From positions 156,717 through 220,716 of the forward strand of contig NZ_AUCX01000010.1 in the NCBI RefSeq assembly GCF_000429985.1: a stretch of 64,000 nt of DNA, in the 5' to 3' direction. The position numbers and the translations under genes are program-made. The notes beneath the pieces were generated by a model, which was given only the letters and a program-made list of their open reading frames with translations, ran no database searches and was not told the DNA's origin. Shown here one piece after another: positions 63,794 through 64,000 of this stretch (positions are counted from its first letter, which is position 1; each line of letters opens with the position of its first letter). The stretch comes from Maridesulfovibrio bastinii DSM 16055 (lineage in GTDB: Bacteria > Desulfobacterota > Desulfovibrionia > Desulfovibrionales > Desulfovibrionaceae).

Positions 63794-64000
63794 TTAGTTT
63801 GAAAAATTTAAATTTGGTCGATCAAATCCCAAGTTCGAAGCAAAACAGTGAACGGAACTCTCTTTGAAGGCAATAGTTTTAAAAATATCAGAAAATATGC
63901 GTCTAGCGCTTAGGATAAGCGCTATTTTCTTCATGTTTTGGCAGGCTGCGCAGAGGAGACTTTGTTCTTGAGCCTTCGAGAGGCCGCGCATTCTGGCATA
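63794..64000 (-). CDS. Transposase, C-terminal fragment (IS1182-like), continues beyond the window
   Basis: The frame is open from the window edge to the stop at 63794. The first residues, YARMRGLSKAQEQSLLCAA followed by CQNMKKIALIL, match the C-terminus of IS1182/IS5-type DDE transposases, where a basic RGL segment and QNMKKI end the domain. The rest, about 40 residues, is less conserved. Most of the element lies to the right of the window. Its terminal repeat should lie between 63770 and 63794, but I cannot define it. Confidence 0.65.
   Translation of the reverse strand, partial: YARMRGLSKAQEQSLLCAACQNMKKIALILSARRIFSDIFKTIAFKESSVHCFASNLGFDRPNLNFSN

Overview
The window comes from a dissimilatory sulfate-reducing bacterium of the Desulfovibrio type (Desulfovibrionaceae in the broad sense). 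The evidence is ATP sulfurylase (sat), APS reductase (aprBA), the Qmo complex with qmoD, and the DsrMKJOP membrane complex, all with deltaproteobacterial-style neighbours. The moderate AT content of the backbone suggests a marine, Maridesulfovibrio-like lineage, but that is an inference.

Layout. 1-4746 (minus): a branched-chain amino-acid ABC transporter, livG-livJ-livH-livM-livF, with livF cut by the window edge. 4747-5720: about 1 kb of very AT-rich DNA without a gene. 5776-13918 (minus): aprBA followed by qmoABCD. 14850-16130 (plus): sat, divergent from aprB across a 930-base regulatory region. 16453-28596 (plus): a chorismate mutase/EPSP-synthase-like fusion, aconitase, PpiD, ArgJ, an HD phosphohydrolase and a complete Mla lipid transport set (mlaE, F, D, C, A), then a phosphoesterase. 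29214-32828 (minus): a small protein, MarC and SecA. 32910-36379 (minus): a LysR regulator with a two-subunit 2-hydroxyacid (lactate/glycolate) dehydrogenase. 36513-36671: a previously easy-to-miss 52-residue membrane protein. 36781-46822 (minus): smpB, ptsI, HPr, an orphan mannose-family IID, then a translation/RNA block (rsmI, yraN, rnhB, rplS, trmD fusion, rimM, khpA, rpsP, ffh). 47200-51174 (plus): OB-fold protein, Fe-S protein, polytopic membrane protein, small protein, acyl-CoA thioesterase. 51389-52685 (minus): sfsA and a VOC protein. 53029-58609 (plus): an RsbRD-like protein and dsrMKJOP. 58978 onward: a DUF3431 protein, a metal-chelate binding protein and a truncated FecCD permease.

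How they work together. Sat activates sulfate to APS; AprBA reduces APS to sulfite with electrons delivered from menaquinol by QmoABC(D); DsrMKJOP carries electrons between the quinone pool/periplasm and the cytoplasmic sulfite reduction step. The lactate/glycolate-type dehydrogenase can supply electrons. The dsrAB and dsrC genes are not in the window.

The most unusual part is the right end. A GC-rich gene (61720-63669) encodes a secreted caspase-like protease with two PEGA domains and a C-terminal formylglycine-generating-enzyme (FGE) fold. It begins after a truncated permease and a perfect 15-bp hairpin, and is followed by a transposase fragment. The last 40 codons of this gene look like the variable region of a diversity-generating retroelement: the canonical Asn/Ser positions of the FGE core are almost all filled by codons of the form NNC, as expected if template AAC/AGC codons had been mutated only at A. 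This is followed by an A-free stretch and then a 9-bp hairpin without a T-tract. No reverse transcriptase or template repeat lies in the window, so this is a strong hypothesis and not a demonstrated system.
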